NCBI GenBank assembly: GCA_016720545.1 | Contig: JADKKK010000018.1 | Span: forward strand, 84,778 to 148,777 | Length of the DNA: 64,000 nucleotides | Source: Myxococcales bacterium | GTDB taxonomy: Bacteria; Myxococcota_A; Polyangia; Polyangiales; Polyangiaceae | Direction: 5' to 3' | Shown: piece after piece, positions 49,574-58,195 of the stretch | Layout: the number at the start of each line of letters is the position of its first letter | Numbering within the stretch: the stretch's first letter is position 1 | Notes under the pieces: model-generated | What the model was told of the DNA's origin: nothing | Seen by the model: the letters and a program-made list of their open reading frames with translations, nothing else | Databases searched by the model: none | Position numbers and translations under genes: made by a program

Positions 49574-50523
49574 TGCGGCGCCTGGCGCTCGCGCTCCTGA
49601 CCGCGCTCGCGCTGGCGCCTACGGGGTGCGCCGTCGTCCCTATCGCCACCAGGAACCTCGCGACGCTTGCCAGCACTCCCGCGCGTGTGCCGAACAAGAT
49701 CGCCCACCCTCTGCGCACTGACGCGCGCCTCTCGGTGCTGTGGGTGGGCCACGCCACGGCGCTCGTGCAGCTCGACGACAAGGTGCTGCTCACCGATCCC
49801 GTGTTCACCGATACGGTGGGGCAGGTCTCGAAGCGCCTCGTCGAGCCAGGCCTCGAGCCGCGCGCGCTGCCGCCGGTGGACGCCGTGCTCATCTCCCACG
49901 TGCACGCCGATCACCTGTCGCTCGGCTCGCTCGAGCTCATCGAGACCAAAGTGCGACACCTCGCGCTCCCGCGCGGCGGGCTCACCTACCTCACCGACTT
50001 TTCGTTCGACGCGTTCGAGCTCGGCACCTGGGAGACCTGGGAGCGCGACGGCCTCCGCGTCACCGCTGTGCCCGTCCACCACCCGGGGTTCCGCTACGGC
50101 ATCGACGCCGATTGGATGCAGGATGCATCCACGGGGTACGTGGTCGAATACCACGGGCTCCGCGTCTACTTCGGCGGCGACACCGCGTACGACGAGCGGG
50201 CGTTCGTGGAGACCGGCCGGCGCTTCCCCGGGATCGACCTGGCCCTGCTCCCGATCGGGCCCGCGGAGCCGCGAACGTTCATGCGCAAGAGCCACGTAGG
50301 CCCCGAGGAGGCGGTGCAGGTCTTCCTCGACCTCGGCGCACGGCGCGTCGTGCCCATTCACCGCGACACGTTCGTGAGCTCGAGCGACGCGCCGGGGGCG
50401 GCGCTGGCGCGGTTCCTCGCCGAGGCGAAATCCCGCTCGCTCCCGCCGGACGCCGTGCAGGTGGTAGGCTTCGGCGAGCAGCGGGTGCTCGTCCCCGCGC
50501 CCGCCGCAGCCGACGGGCACTGA
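49573..50523 (+). CDS. metallo-beta-lactamase-fold lipoprotein (NAPE-PLD/UlaG-like)
   Basis: A 316-residue lipoprotein with the lipobox LAPTGC at about residue 19. The mature part is an MBL-fold hydrolase with the zinc motif SHVHADHLS, PVHHPGFRYG and FGGDTAYD, and the terminal His in VPIHRDTF. The closest family pattern is NAPE-PLD/UlaG-type phosphodiesterases, which cleave phospholipid-like or sugar-phosphate substrates. Being lipid-anchored, it probably acts at the outer membrane or periplasm, an unusual place for this family. It is the third gene of the thrB operon (overlap of 1 nt) and converges with the dynamin-like gene. Confidence 0.88.
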   Translation: MRRLALALLTALALAPTGCAVVPIATRNLATLASTPARVPNKIAHPLRTDARLSVLWVGHATALVQLDDKVLLTDPVFTDTVGQVSKRLVEPGLEPRALPPVDAVLISHVHADHLSLGSLELIETKVRHLALPRGGLTYLTDFSFDAFELGTWETWERDGLRVTAVPVHHPGFRYGIDADWMQDASTGYVVEYHGLRVYFGGDTAYDERAFVETGRRFPGIDLALLPIGPAEPRTFMRKSHVGPEEAVQVFLDLGARRVVPIHRDTFVSSSDAPGAALARFLAEAKSRSLPPDAVQVVGFGEQRVLVPAPAAADGH

Positions 50524-50602
50524 CGCCGCGGCGAGCGCGAGCCCGACCGGCCGCAGACAGTCCACGACCCCACGCGCGGACGCGCGCGGGCGAGGGACCG
50601 CG

Positions 50603-52435
50603 TCAGACCGGCGGCGCGGGCGGGGCGGGGGCGACCTGGGGCCCTTCCTGGGGAGGGAGCGCCGCGGCGGTCGTCGCGATCCGGACCCTGTCGGGCTGCC
50701 AGAGGCTCGCGCGAATGCGTTCGACGTTGCTGACCGCCTCGTCGAGCAGCGCCTGCTGCGTCTCGACCTCCGTCAGGACCTGCGCGACGTCCTTCTCGCC
50801 GGTCTCCCGCTGCACCTTCGCGGCGCTGAGCACCTCGAGCACCTCGCGGTGAAGCTCTTCGCCCGCCGTCACGACCCACGCGTCGAGCCGGCCGGCGAAG
50901 TCGTCGATCATCTCGTCGAGCTTGGGCGCGGCCTTCTCGGCGGCCTGTCGGACGACATCGGGCGCGAGCTCCTTCGCTCGCTTCTTGTATTCTGCATCGA
51001 TACGGTCCCGCAGGACGAGCGCGAGGACCGGCGCCGCGAGGGTGAGGAGGCCGCCCACGAGCACGTTCACGAACATGACGCCGAGCCCCACGGCGAAGAG
51101 GGCCGCGATGCCCGCATCGTACCGGAACGTGTCGACCTGCACGTCGAGGCGTTTGACGTCGCCACCCAGCGTCTCGATGACGCGCTTCGTGGTCTCGTTC
51201 GCATCCTCGCGGACGAGCGCGATGGTCCGCTCCGCGAGGTCTTCGAGCTTGGCCCCGATCTCCTTGGCCTCGGCCTCGGCCCACTTCTTGAACGTGTCCT
51301 CGAGGAACGCGGGCAGGTACTGCTTCAGATCCTCCTGCTTGGCGCCGTCGATCACGTTCGGGAGCTGCCGGATGGTGTCCTCCACGAAGCGGTCGAGGTC
51401 CTTGCGAGCGCCCACCTTGATGCCCGCGACCTCTTCGCGGATCTTGATGCGTCGCTGCTCGATGTTGCCTGCCTGCCCGGCGAGGTCCTGCTCGAGCATG
51501 CTGATGCGTCGGAGGAGCTCCTCGGTCTTCATCGAGGCGGCGCGTCGCTTGGCGTCGACGCCCTTGGCGAGGAGCGCGCCCACGTTGACGCCCTCGCCGA
51601 GGGCGTTGTCGAGCAGGATGCGCCCGCGCTCCTCGGCGAGGAACGTGGTGAGGTGCGCGAGCAGCTCGGGCATGCCGCTCTCTCCGGCCTTGCCGGCGAG
51701 CGCGGTCTCGGCGCTGATGGGGAACACGAGCGGGTCCTTCACCAGGTTCGCGAGCTGCGTCTTGGCGTAGTGGAGGGCCTCGGTCTGCTCCTCGGCCGAG
51801 AGAATGTCCCACTTCGTGATCACGAACACGATCTTGTCGCGAGAGGCCTTCAGCAGCTTGTCCTGCAAGAAGATGCGCTCGCTCTCTTTCAGGATTTGAC
51901 CCGCGTCGAGCAGGAACAGCACCGCGTCGGCGCGCGGGATGTAGCTGTACGTGATGTCGGAGCGCTGCAGCGACAGGTCGTTCACGCCGGGCGTGTCGAC
52001 GAGCAGGATGCGCTCCTTCAGGATGGGGGCGGGGTAGCCGATCTCGAGGAAATCGACCTTCTCGGGGCTCTCGGGCCCGCCGACCGCGAACTTCTTCGCG
52101 TCCGCGAAGGGGATGGTCTCCCGTCTGCCCGACGCGTAGACGACCTGGGCCTCGGGGGCCTCCGCGTACTTCAGGTGGTGGATCGCCGCGGTCGTCGGGG
52201 TGACCCCGACGGCGAGGGCGCCCTCACCGAGGAGGGCGTTCACGAACGTCGACTTGCCGTGGTTGAACTCGCCGACGACCACGAGGTGGAACCGGTCTTC
52301 GTCGAGCTTCTTCACGAGATCGCGCTCGACCCGCTCGCGAAGGCTCTTGGCGCCCACCTTCTCCGCCACGTCGCTCAGCGCCGAGAGCGCCTTCTTCACT
52401 TCGCCTTTTCGTTCGAAAAATGCCTCGAGCATCAT
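50603..52435 (-). CDS. bacterial dynamin-like GTPase
   Basis: A 610-residue dynamin-superfamily protein. G1 GEFNHGKST (55-63), G2 VTPTTA (78-83), G3 DTPGVND (about 145-151) and G4 TKWD (about 208-211) are intact. A long helical stalk region follows. A hydrophobic segment (about 425-475, IAALFAVGLGVMFVNVLVGGLLTLAAP) probably enters the membrane. A coiled region and a Pro/Ala-rich tail end the chain. Bacterial dynamin-like proteins remodel or protect membranes. It is encoded alone, not as the tandem pair common in other bacteria. It starts at ATG 52435, about 160 bp after the M48 protease gene on the same strand. Confidence 0.9.
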   Translation of the reverse strand: MMLEAFFERKGEVKKALSALSDVAEKVGAKSLRERVERDLVKKLDEDRFHLVVVGEFNHGKSTFVNALLGEGALAVGVTPTTAAIHHLKYAEAPEAQVVYASGRRETIPFADAKKFAVGGPESPEKVDFLEIGYPAPILKERILLVDTPGVNDLSLQRSDITYSYIPRADAVLFLLDAGQILKESERIFLQDKLLKASRDKIVFVITKWDILSAEEQTEALHYAKTQLANLVKDPLVFPISAETALAGKAGESGMPELLAHLTTFLAEERGRILLDNALGEGVNVGALLAKGVDAKRRAASMKTEELLRRISMLEQDLAGQAGNIEQRRIKIREEVAGIKVGARKDLDRFVEDTIRQLPNVIDGAKQEDLKQYLPAFLEDTFKKWAEAEAKEIGAKLEDLAERTIALVREDANETTKRVIETLGGDVKRLDVQVDTFRYDAGIAALFAVGLGVMFVNVLVGGLLTLAAPVLALVLRDRIDAEYKKRAKELAPDVVRQAAEKAAPKLDEMIDDFAGRLDAWVVTAGEELHREVLEVLSAAKVQRETGEKDVAQVLTEVETQQALLDEAVSNVERIRASLWQPDRVRIATTAAALPPQEGPQVAPAPPAPPV

Positions 52436-52592
52436 GACGTGGGGATCCCTCGTGTTTCGGATGGTGTCACCGCGTGAGCGGGTGGCGCTGTGGCGCCCAG
52501 AGAGCTGGAGCCGGTGCGCGTCGGGCGGTCGCGGCGCGGACGAGCGGGGAGGCCGATGGTCGATCGGCCAAGGGAGGAGCGCAACGACTTCG

Positions 52593-53489
52593 TCAGGCGT
52601 CGTCCTTCAGGAACGCGCGGACGCGGTCGTCGACCTCGGTCATCGAAAGTCCACCGGCGGGGAGCTTCGCCGCCTTCCGATAGAGCTCGCTCTCGGCGAA
52701 CGTGCGCATCGCGAGGATGCGCTTGGGCAGGTACGGGTGGGTCGCGAAGTTCTCCATGTGGCGACCGATGCTGTCTTTGCCCTCTTCGTACTGCTCGAGG
52801 AACGCCTCGAGGTTGAAGTCCTCGAAGAGCTTGCGAGACCCGACGACCAGCTTCGCGAGCGCGCGCGACGAAGTGTTGAGGTCGGGGTTGCACAGCATGC
52901 CCGCGCGATCGCAGGTGATCTCGGCGCGGCGCGACCACGCGTTCAGGGCGATGACCGCCGGCTCGACGGCCCACCACAAGAAGACCCCCGCCATGCGCGT
53001 CAGGTAGTGGAGCGCGGTGAGGTACACGACGTGGGAGTTGTGGATGTGGCCGCACTCGTGCCCGATCACCATCATCAGCTCCTCGTCGGAGTACGCGTCG
53101 GCGAGGGCCGAGTGCACGATGATGAAGGCGTCGTCGTTGGTGCCGTACGTGGCCGCGTTGAGGCGCGGATCCGAGACGAGGTAGACCGTGGGCGGCGCGA
53201 TGTGCAGCGTGTCGGCGCAGTGGCGCGTGATGCTGTGGATGCGGGAAAACTGACGTTCGCTCACCTTCACGGTGCTGCCGAGGAGCTGCCCGCGCCAGAC
53301 CTGCTTGAACATCCGCACGGTCGCAGCCACGACGAGCTCGACCGGTCGGACCTTCTCGAACGCGGCCCGGGTCTGCCGATCGAGAATGTAACTGTAGTCG
53401 TGGCCGCTCGACTCGGGGCCACCCCCCACGCGCTCGCCCTTCATGTGGTTGACGAACGAAGCGAAATCGAGATCGGGGCCATGCGCCAT
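52593..53489 (-). CDS. M48-family zinc metallopeptidase
   Basis: A 298-residue protease with the zinc motif HECGH at 144-148 and the downstream Glu ligand in AEITCDRAG, as in HtpX/Ste24-type peptidases. A hydrophobic segment around 168-185 (FLWWAVEPAVIAL) may associate with the membrane, but there are no clear N-terminal helices as in HtpX. The N-terminal 60 residues carry a helical domain of their own. ATG 53489 is preceded by AAGGAAC. It may take part in envelope protein quality control. The dynamin-like gene is next on the same strand. Confidence 0.9.
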   Translation of the reverse strand: MAHGPDLDFASFVNHMKGERVGGGPESSGHDYSYILDRQTRAAFEKVRPVELVVAATVRMFKQVWRGQLLGSTVKVSERQFSRIHSITRHCADTLHIAPPTVYLVSDPRLNAATYGTNDDAFIIVHSALADAYSDEELMMVIGHECGHIHNSHVVYLTALHYLTRMAGVFLWWAVEPAVIALNAWSRRAEITCDRAGMLCNPDLNTSSRALAKLVVGSRKLFEDFNLEAFLEQYEEGKDSIGRHMENFATHPYLPKRILAMRTFAESELYRKAAKLPAGGLSMTEVDDRVRAFLKDDA

Positions 53490-53877
53490 GGGGTGCGGTT
53501 CCTTTGGGGGCAGCGTCGTGAGCGCGGCAGCCAGTCTACTACGTGGGGCGATCCGGAAGGATCTCGCGCTCTCGTCACGGTAACGACGACCCTGCGGGTC
53601 CGCAACCATGCGGCCGGCGCGCCGAGCGAGGTCCAAAAGAAACGAGCGGGGACGTCGGCCTTGGGGGCCGCGCGTCCCCGCGGACCCGACGGGACAACGA
53701 CGGGACACAACAGGACACAACGGGACACAACGGGAGAGAGGTTCGGTGGCGGGGCTGTTGGGGCTCCTTTCGGCTAGCGGCGTCGCCGCCGGGGTCCGCG
53801 GAGAGGACAGGCGCCGCGATGCGGCTCTTCCCGAAATCGTGGGGTGGCGCCATTTTCTCTCGGGTCGCCGACGCGCG
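53490..53877. other. 388-bp region without a gene
   Basis: It lies upstream of the M48 gene and beyond the 3' end of the next minus-strand gene, so it should contain the M48 promoter. The only notable structure is the run of GGGACACAAC decamers at about 53689-53736. No RNA gene or convincing short protein was seen. Confidence 0.6.
53689..53736. repeat. imperfect tandem decamer repeat
   Basis: About four and a half imperfect copies of a CGGGACACAA unit (53701-53736 nearly perfect, with a divergent copy before). There is no spacer pattern, so it is not a CRISPR. Confidence 0.85.
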
Positions 53878-54978
53878 TCAGCGCTCGACCAGGCCACCGT
53901 AGGTGAAGCGCGTCGTGCGCGGCGCAGCCTCGAACGCCCCGGAGGCCACGAGGACCACGCCCGCGAGGATGGCGGTGACGGCGCTTGCCGTGGTCCACTT
54001 GGCCCACGTTGGGAAGCCCTGGTCCACGTAGCGTGGGGCGAGCGGCGCCTCGGGCGCGCGCACCCGCCACGCGACCAGGGGAGCGCAGACGCTGCCCGTG
54101 CACGTCGCGAGCTCTACGTCGGGGCCTGCCGCCCGCGCCGTCGCCCAGCGCCCGCACAGCGCCCCGGGCGGCGGGTGCGCCAAGCCGCTCTGGATCCGCG
54201 TCTCCGCGAGGTCGCGCGGTGCGCAGGCCGTGCGCACGACCGGGACCGCCACGCGGAGCCCCTCCGACGCCGTGAGCCACCGCGCCCACACGAGGGCGCC
54301 GCTCGACACGAGCGCCAGCTGGTGGCGCCCGGGCGTCACGTTCATGCGCGCCACCTCGCCTTCGGCTCGGGCTCGCCACCGACCTCCGTTCGCCCCTTCG
54401 GGGCTCACTTCCAGGTTCGTGGGGCCCGGGCGGAGCGGCCGCCCGTCGAGCAGTAGCGCGTCGTCGGCGGCGAGCCTCGCGACGAGGTCGATCGCGACGG
54501 TCGCGGCGGTTGGGCCGGGCGCCTCCGGTGGATCGCCAAGCCCGGGGACGCGGCCCCCGTCGAGGCCGCGCGCCTCGGCCAGCGCCGCCCTGGCCGCGGC
54601 TTCGTTCGGCGGCGCGAGTCGGGTCGCGCGGAGCGCGCGGGCGCGGAGGACCTCGGCCAGCAGGAAGGGCGCCTGCGGGAGCTCGGCGTGGGCGGCGAGC
54701 GCGGTCTCCGCTGCCCCGAGCGCTTCGTCCGCGGTCGCCCCGTCGAGCGACGCGATCGCGTCTTGGCCGCGGGTGAGCGAGGTCTCGATCGACGCCACGA
54801 CCGGGGCCGAGTAGGGGAGGGGCGCGCGCGTCTCTTGGGCGAGGCCTACGAGGCGCACGCCCCGCGCGGTGGCCCAGGCTTCGAGCGCGCGAGCCTGCGC
54901 CGCGTCCGGCCTAGCGCGTGACTCGACCTGCCCACCCCCGTCGAGCCAGACCAGCGTGACCTCCGGGAGAGGCATCAT
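53878..54978 (-). CDS. hypothetical protein with a C-terminal membrane helix
   Basis: A 366-residue protein. The N-terminal half is Ala/Leu/Arg-rich and helical (for example DEALGAAETALAAHAELPQA, a TPR-like pattern). The middle is beta-rich with GRHQLALVSSGALVWARW, similar in style to PEGA-like sensory proteins. Several cysteines are present (RTACAPRD, CGRWATARAAG, CTGSVCAPL). One transmembrane helix lies at about 331-350 (ASAVTAILAGVVLVASGAF). There is no signal peptide at the N-terminus. The ATG overlaps the stop of the peroxiredoxin gene. Family not recognised. Confidence 0.7.
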   Translation of the reverse strand: MMPLPEVTLVWLDGGGQVESRARPDAAQARALEAWATARGVRLVGLAQETRAPLPYSAPVVASIETSLTRGQDAIASLDGATADEALGAAETALAAHAELPQAPFLLAEVLRARALRATRLAPPNEAAARAALAEARGLDGGRVPGLGDPPEAPGPTAATVAIDLVARLAADDALLLDGRPLRPGPTNLEVSPEGANGGRWRARAEGEVARMNVTPGRHQLALVSSGALVWARWLTASEGLRVAVPVVRTACAPRDLAETRIQSGLAHPPPGALCGRWATARAAGPDVELATCTGSVCAPLVAWRVRAPEAPLAPRYVDQGFPTWAKWTTASAVTAILAGVVLVASGAFEAAPRTTRFTYGGLVER

Positions 54979-55526
54979 TCTTCCGCGCGGCGCTTCTTGG
55001 CGGCGGGGGCCTTGGCGGCCTGCTTGGCCCCGCGGGGGGCCTTGGCGGCCTGCTTGGCGCCGCCGCCTTGCGCGAGCTCTGCGAGAGCGGCGAGCACGGC
55101 GTCGACGTGGCCCGCCACCTTCACCTTGGGGAACACCCTCGCCACCTTGCCGTCGCGGAGCACGAATGTGCTGCGGATCGTCCCCATGACCTTCTTCCCG
55201 TACATCGTCTTTTCGCCGTACGCGCCGAAGGCGGTGTGCGCGCTGAGGTCGGGATCGGACAGCAGGCGGACCGAGAGCCCGTACTTGTCGCGGAATTTGC
55301 AGTGGCTCGCGACGGAGTCCTTCGACACCCCGTACACGACGGCCCCCGCCTCCGCGAAGCGCGAGGCCGCGACCGAGAACTCCTTCGCCTCGGTCGTGCA
55401 CCCCGGCGTGTCGTCCTTGGGGTAGAAATAGACGATGACCGTGCCGGGCGCTCCCCCGACCTCGTGGACCTTCCCGTCGTCGCCGTGGAGGGTCAGCTTA
55501 GGGGCGTCGTCATTGGCCTTCAGCAC
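54975..55526 (-). CDS. bcp: Bcp/PrxQ-type peroxiredoxin with Lys-rich tail
   Basis: A 183-residue thiol peroxidase that reduces organic and hydrogen peroxides with thioredoxin. The peroxidatic Cys is C43 in DDTPGCTTEA. The usual resolving Cys five residues later is absent, but C76 in SVASHCKFRD sits at the alpha-3 position used as resolving Cys in other PrxQ proteins. The last 30 residues are a Lys/Ala-rich tail with AKQAAKAP repeats not seen in typical Bcp. GTG 55526 is preceded by AAAAGGA. It is divergent from thiL and overlaps the next minus-strand gene. Confidence 0.92.
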   Translation of the reverse strand: MLKANDDAPKLTLHGDDGKVHEVGGAPGTVIVYFYPKDDTPGCTTEAKEFSVAASRFAEAGAVVYGVSKDSVASHCKFRDKYGLSVRLLSDPDLSAHTAFGAYGEKTMYGKKVMGTIRSTFVLRDGKVARVFPKVKVAGHVDAVLAALAELAQGGGAKQAAKAPRGAKQAAKAPAAKKRRAEE

Positions 55527-55676
55527 GGGGCAGTCCTTTTCCGTGGGCGCGCGCGGCCATGCGCGGCCGCGCCCGGGTGTCGTGTGGGAGAGCGCGAGGG
55601 CGCGCGAGAACGCGAGCGCGAACGATTCTGTACCGGACCGCCACCGTTTGAACAGCCCCAGGGGGTGGGGGAGACC

Positions 55677-56642
55677 GTGACCGGCGAGGAGGCGTTGCTG
55701 GCGCGCGTCGCGGCGGCGCTGGGCGAGGTGCCTCGGGGCGCGGAGGTCGAGCTCGGGATCGGTGACGACTGCGCCGTGCTCCGGAGCCCGGGATCGCGGC
55801 TCGTGTGGACCGTCGACGCCCAGGTCGACGAGGTGCACTTCCGCCGCGAGTGGCTCAGCTACGAGGACATCGGCTATCGCGCCTTCGCCTCGGCCGCGAG
55901 CGACGTGGTCGCGATGGGCGCGACTCCCATCGCGGCCTTGGCGGCGCTGACGCTGGACCCTCGCACGACCGAGGCCGACGTCGAGGCGCTCGCGCGCGGG
56001 CAGCGGGACGCGTCGCGGGAGGCCTCCGCCCCCGTGATCGGCGGCAACCTCTCGCGCGGCGCGACGCTGTCCGTGACGACGACGGTGCTCGGCCGCGCGG
56101 TCGCGCCGGTGCGGAGGGAGGGAGCGCGCCCGGGGGACCTCGTCTGGGCGACCGGACCGCTGGGGCTGGTTAGGCTCGGTCTTCTTTCGTATATGCTCGA
56201 AATTGATGGGGAAAACGTCGAGCCTGCGCGCCAGTGTTTTCGTCGGCCGCGGGTGCGCTACGACCTCGCGGGCTGGCTGGGAGGCGCCACCGCGGCCATC
56301 GACGTGTCCGACGGCCTCGCGCTCGACGCCTCGCGACTGGCGGCGCGCAGCGGCGTGCGCCTCGTCCTCGACGCCGAGGCCCTGGTCGCCTGCGGTGGGC
56401 GCGCCCTCGAGGTAGCCGCTCGTCGACTCGGCGAGCGACCTCTCGAGGCGGCGCTCCGGGGCGGCGAGGACTACGTGGTGCTCGCGTGTGCCCCGAGCGC
56501 GCTCGTCGGCGTGGACGGGGCGCTGCCGGGAGGTCTCGTGGCGATTGGCCGTGTGCAGGCGGGCGCCGGGGTGGCCGTGGTCGTCGACGGCCGCGAGCGC
56601 GAGGTCGAGGCCGCGGGGTACGACCACCTGCGCGGCGCATGA
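55677..56642 (+). CDS. thiL: thiamine-monophosphate kinase
   Basis: A 321-residue ThiL, which phosphorylates thiamine monophosphate to the active pyrophosphate. The metal-binding VELGIGDDCAVL, DEVHFRREWLSYEDIGYRA, ASDVVAMGATP, WATGPLG and DVSDGLALDASRL blocks are all present. The GTG start follows GGGGGAG and gives the normal N-terminus. Together with thiG and the ThiE-like domain near 9-10 kb it shows that the organism makes thiamine, although the genes are 45 kb apart. The 3' end faces repeat copy D and the convergent pfkA. Confidence 0.94.
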   Translation: MTGEEALLARVAAALGEVPRGAEVELGIGDDCAVLRSPGSRLVWTVDAQVDEVHFRREWLSYEDIGYRAFASAASDVVAMGATPIAALAALTLDPRTTEADVEALARGQRDASREASAPVIGGNLSRGATLSVTTTVLGRAVAPVRREGARPGDLVWATGPLGLVRLGLLSYMLEIDGENVEPARQCFRRPRVRYDLAGWLGGATAAIDVSDGLALDASRLAARSGVRLVLDAEALVACGGRALEVAARRLGERPLEAALRGGEDYVVLACAPSALVGVDGALPGGLVAIGRVQAGAGVAVVVDGREREVEAAGYDHLRGA

Positions 56643-56687
56643 GCCCGCCGAGACCGCGCCTGAACCTGCGGTGGTTACGCCCCTTAG

Positions 56688-56991
56688 CTAGTCCCCTGGA
56701 GTCGTGGTTCGTATCAGAAGTCCGGTCTTCGGTGTCATGCCGAGGAGCGATGGGGTGCCCCGTTTTCGGCGGCGGCGGGCCCGTCCTCAACTCGGACGTC
56801 GTTCCGCGCGGTGGAGGCGGCGCTTTTGCGCTCAGGGGACAGTGGTTTTTCGGGTGTGACCGCGCGAGAACGCCGACCCTCGAACATGAGTATCCTCCCA
56901 CCGCCGCCGAAAACGGGACACCCCCTCGCTCCCTTGTGGCGAAGGCCGAGCCGCGCGACTTCTGGAAGGGATCACGCTTCCAGGAGACTAG
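56688..56991 (+). repeat. CTAG-bounded fold-back repeat element, copy D
   Basis: A 304-bp copy, in the same orientation as copies A and B and nearly identical to them by eye, with a few single-base insertions (for example in the TTTT runs near 56825 and 56847). The right-hand CTAG contains the TAG stop of pfkA on the minus strand. It fills the gap between the convergent thiL and pfkA genes. Confidence 0.9.
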
Positions 56992-58085
56992 CGCTCGAGG
57001 GCCGACTCGACCTCGCGGTACACGCGCTTGCGCCACATCGCGAGCGCCGACTCGCCGCGGTGGAGCTTCTCGGTCTCGGCCAGCATCTCGCCGAGCGGCA
57101 CGAGCACGACGTACGGATCGTAGGGGCAGGGCGGCGTGGTCACCCCGGGCCCGACCCAGCCGGCCATGAAGCCGGAGCGCCCGTCGAAGAGGCCGCGAAC
57201 CGCCGCGTTCGCCAACCGCACGGCGAGGAGCCTGTCGAACGCGGACGGCGTGCCGCCGCGCACCACGTGGCCGAGCACGGTCACTCGCGAGTCCACGTCG
57301 TGGTGCTCGCTCGCGAGCCGCGCGTCGACGCGCTCCTTCAGCAGCGCGGTGGGCATCTTCACGCCCTCCGACTTGAGGATGAGCACCCGGCGTCGCCGAT
57401 CACCCTCGGCGTGCGCTCGCTCGATCGTGTGGCAGACCTGCGCGACGAGCTCGTCGTCGGTGCGATCGCTCTCGGGCACCAGCACCGTGTCCGCCCCGGC
57501 CGAGACCCCCGCGGTCATCGCGAGGTACCCGCAATCGCGGCCCATCACCTCCACGAGGAAGACGCGCTTGTGGGCGCGCGCGGTGTCGCAGATGCGATCG
57601 CACGCCTCGACGATCGTGTTCATGGCGGTGTCGACGCCGATGGCCATCGACGTGCCGCCGAGGTCGTTGTCGATCGACGCCGGCAGGCCCGCGACGCGCA
57701 GCGGGCCACGTGCAGCGTCGCAGCCTTCGAGCACCGTCGCCCCGGTGAGCGAGCCGTTCCCGCCGATGACGATGAGCGCCGCGGTGCCCGAGTCGCGCAG
57801 CACGCGCTTCGCCGTGGCCTGGCCCTCGGGGGTTCGGAAGCGGGCGCTGCGGGCCGTCCCGAGCATCGTGCCGCCGCGGCGCGACGCCTCGTCGAGCGCG
57901 CGGATGTCGAGCGGCGCGAACCGCCCATCGAGCAGCCCCTCGTAGCCGTCTTCGACGCCGACCATCTCGAGCCCGAGCTCCGCGCCCACGCGCGCGAGCC
58001 CTCGCAACGCCGAGTTCATGCCCGGCGCGTCGCCGCCGGAGGTCAGCACGCACACCTTGTCACCGCGAGAGAGCTTGTCCGCCAT
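56988..58085 (-). CDS. pfkA: 6-phosphofructokinase (PfkA family)
   Basis: A 365-residue PFK that phosphorylates fructose 6-phosphate. The N-terminal VLTSGGDAPGMNSALRG, the GGNGS nucleotide loop, the catalytic region ASIDNDLGGT, EVMGRDCGYLA and the C-terminal RVTVLGHVVRGGTPSAFDRL are conserved. In the nucleotide loop an Asn replaces the Asp that binds magnesium in E. coli PfkA, and Ser replaces Thr in the TIDND motif. The Gly that favours ATP over pyrophosphate is kept. The stop codon TAG (56990-56988) lies inside the boundary CTAG of repeat copy D. Confidence 0.9.
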   Translation of the reverse strand: MADKLSRGDKVCVLTSGGDAPGMNSALRGLARVGAELGLEMVGVEDGYEGLLDGRFAPLDIRALDEASRRGGTMLGTARSARFRTPEGQATAKRVLRDSGTAALIVIGGNGSLTGATVLEGCDAARGPLRVAGLPASIDNDLGGTSMAIGVDTAMNTIVEACDRICDTARAHKRVFLVEVMGRDCGYLAMTAGVSAGADTVLVPESDRTDDELVAQVCHTIERAHAEGDRRRRVLILKSEGVKMPTALLKERVDARLASEHHDVDSRVTVLGHVVRGGTPSAFDRLLAVRLANAAVRGLFDGRSGFMAGWVGPGVTTPPCPYDPYVVLVPLGEMLAETEKLHRGESALAMWRKRVYREVESALER

Positions 58086-58195
58086 CGCGCCAGCGTACCT
58101 GCGACCGCGCGAGATGTCTCTCGACCGCGCGCGCCACCGCCCCCGGCGCCCGCACGCCGCCGGGGGTGAGTGGAATACGCTTTGGTTTCAGGTGG

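Noticed and set aside
53689..53736. CRISPR-like array
   Set aside because: The units are 10 bp with no spacers, so it is a simple tandem repeat.
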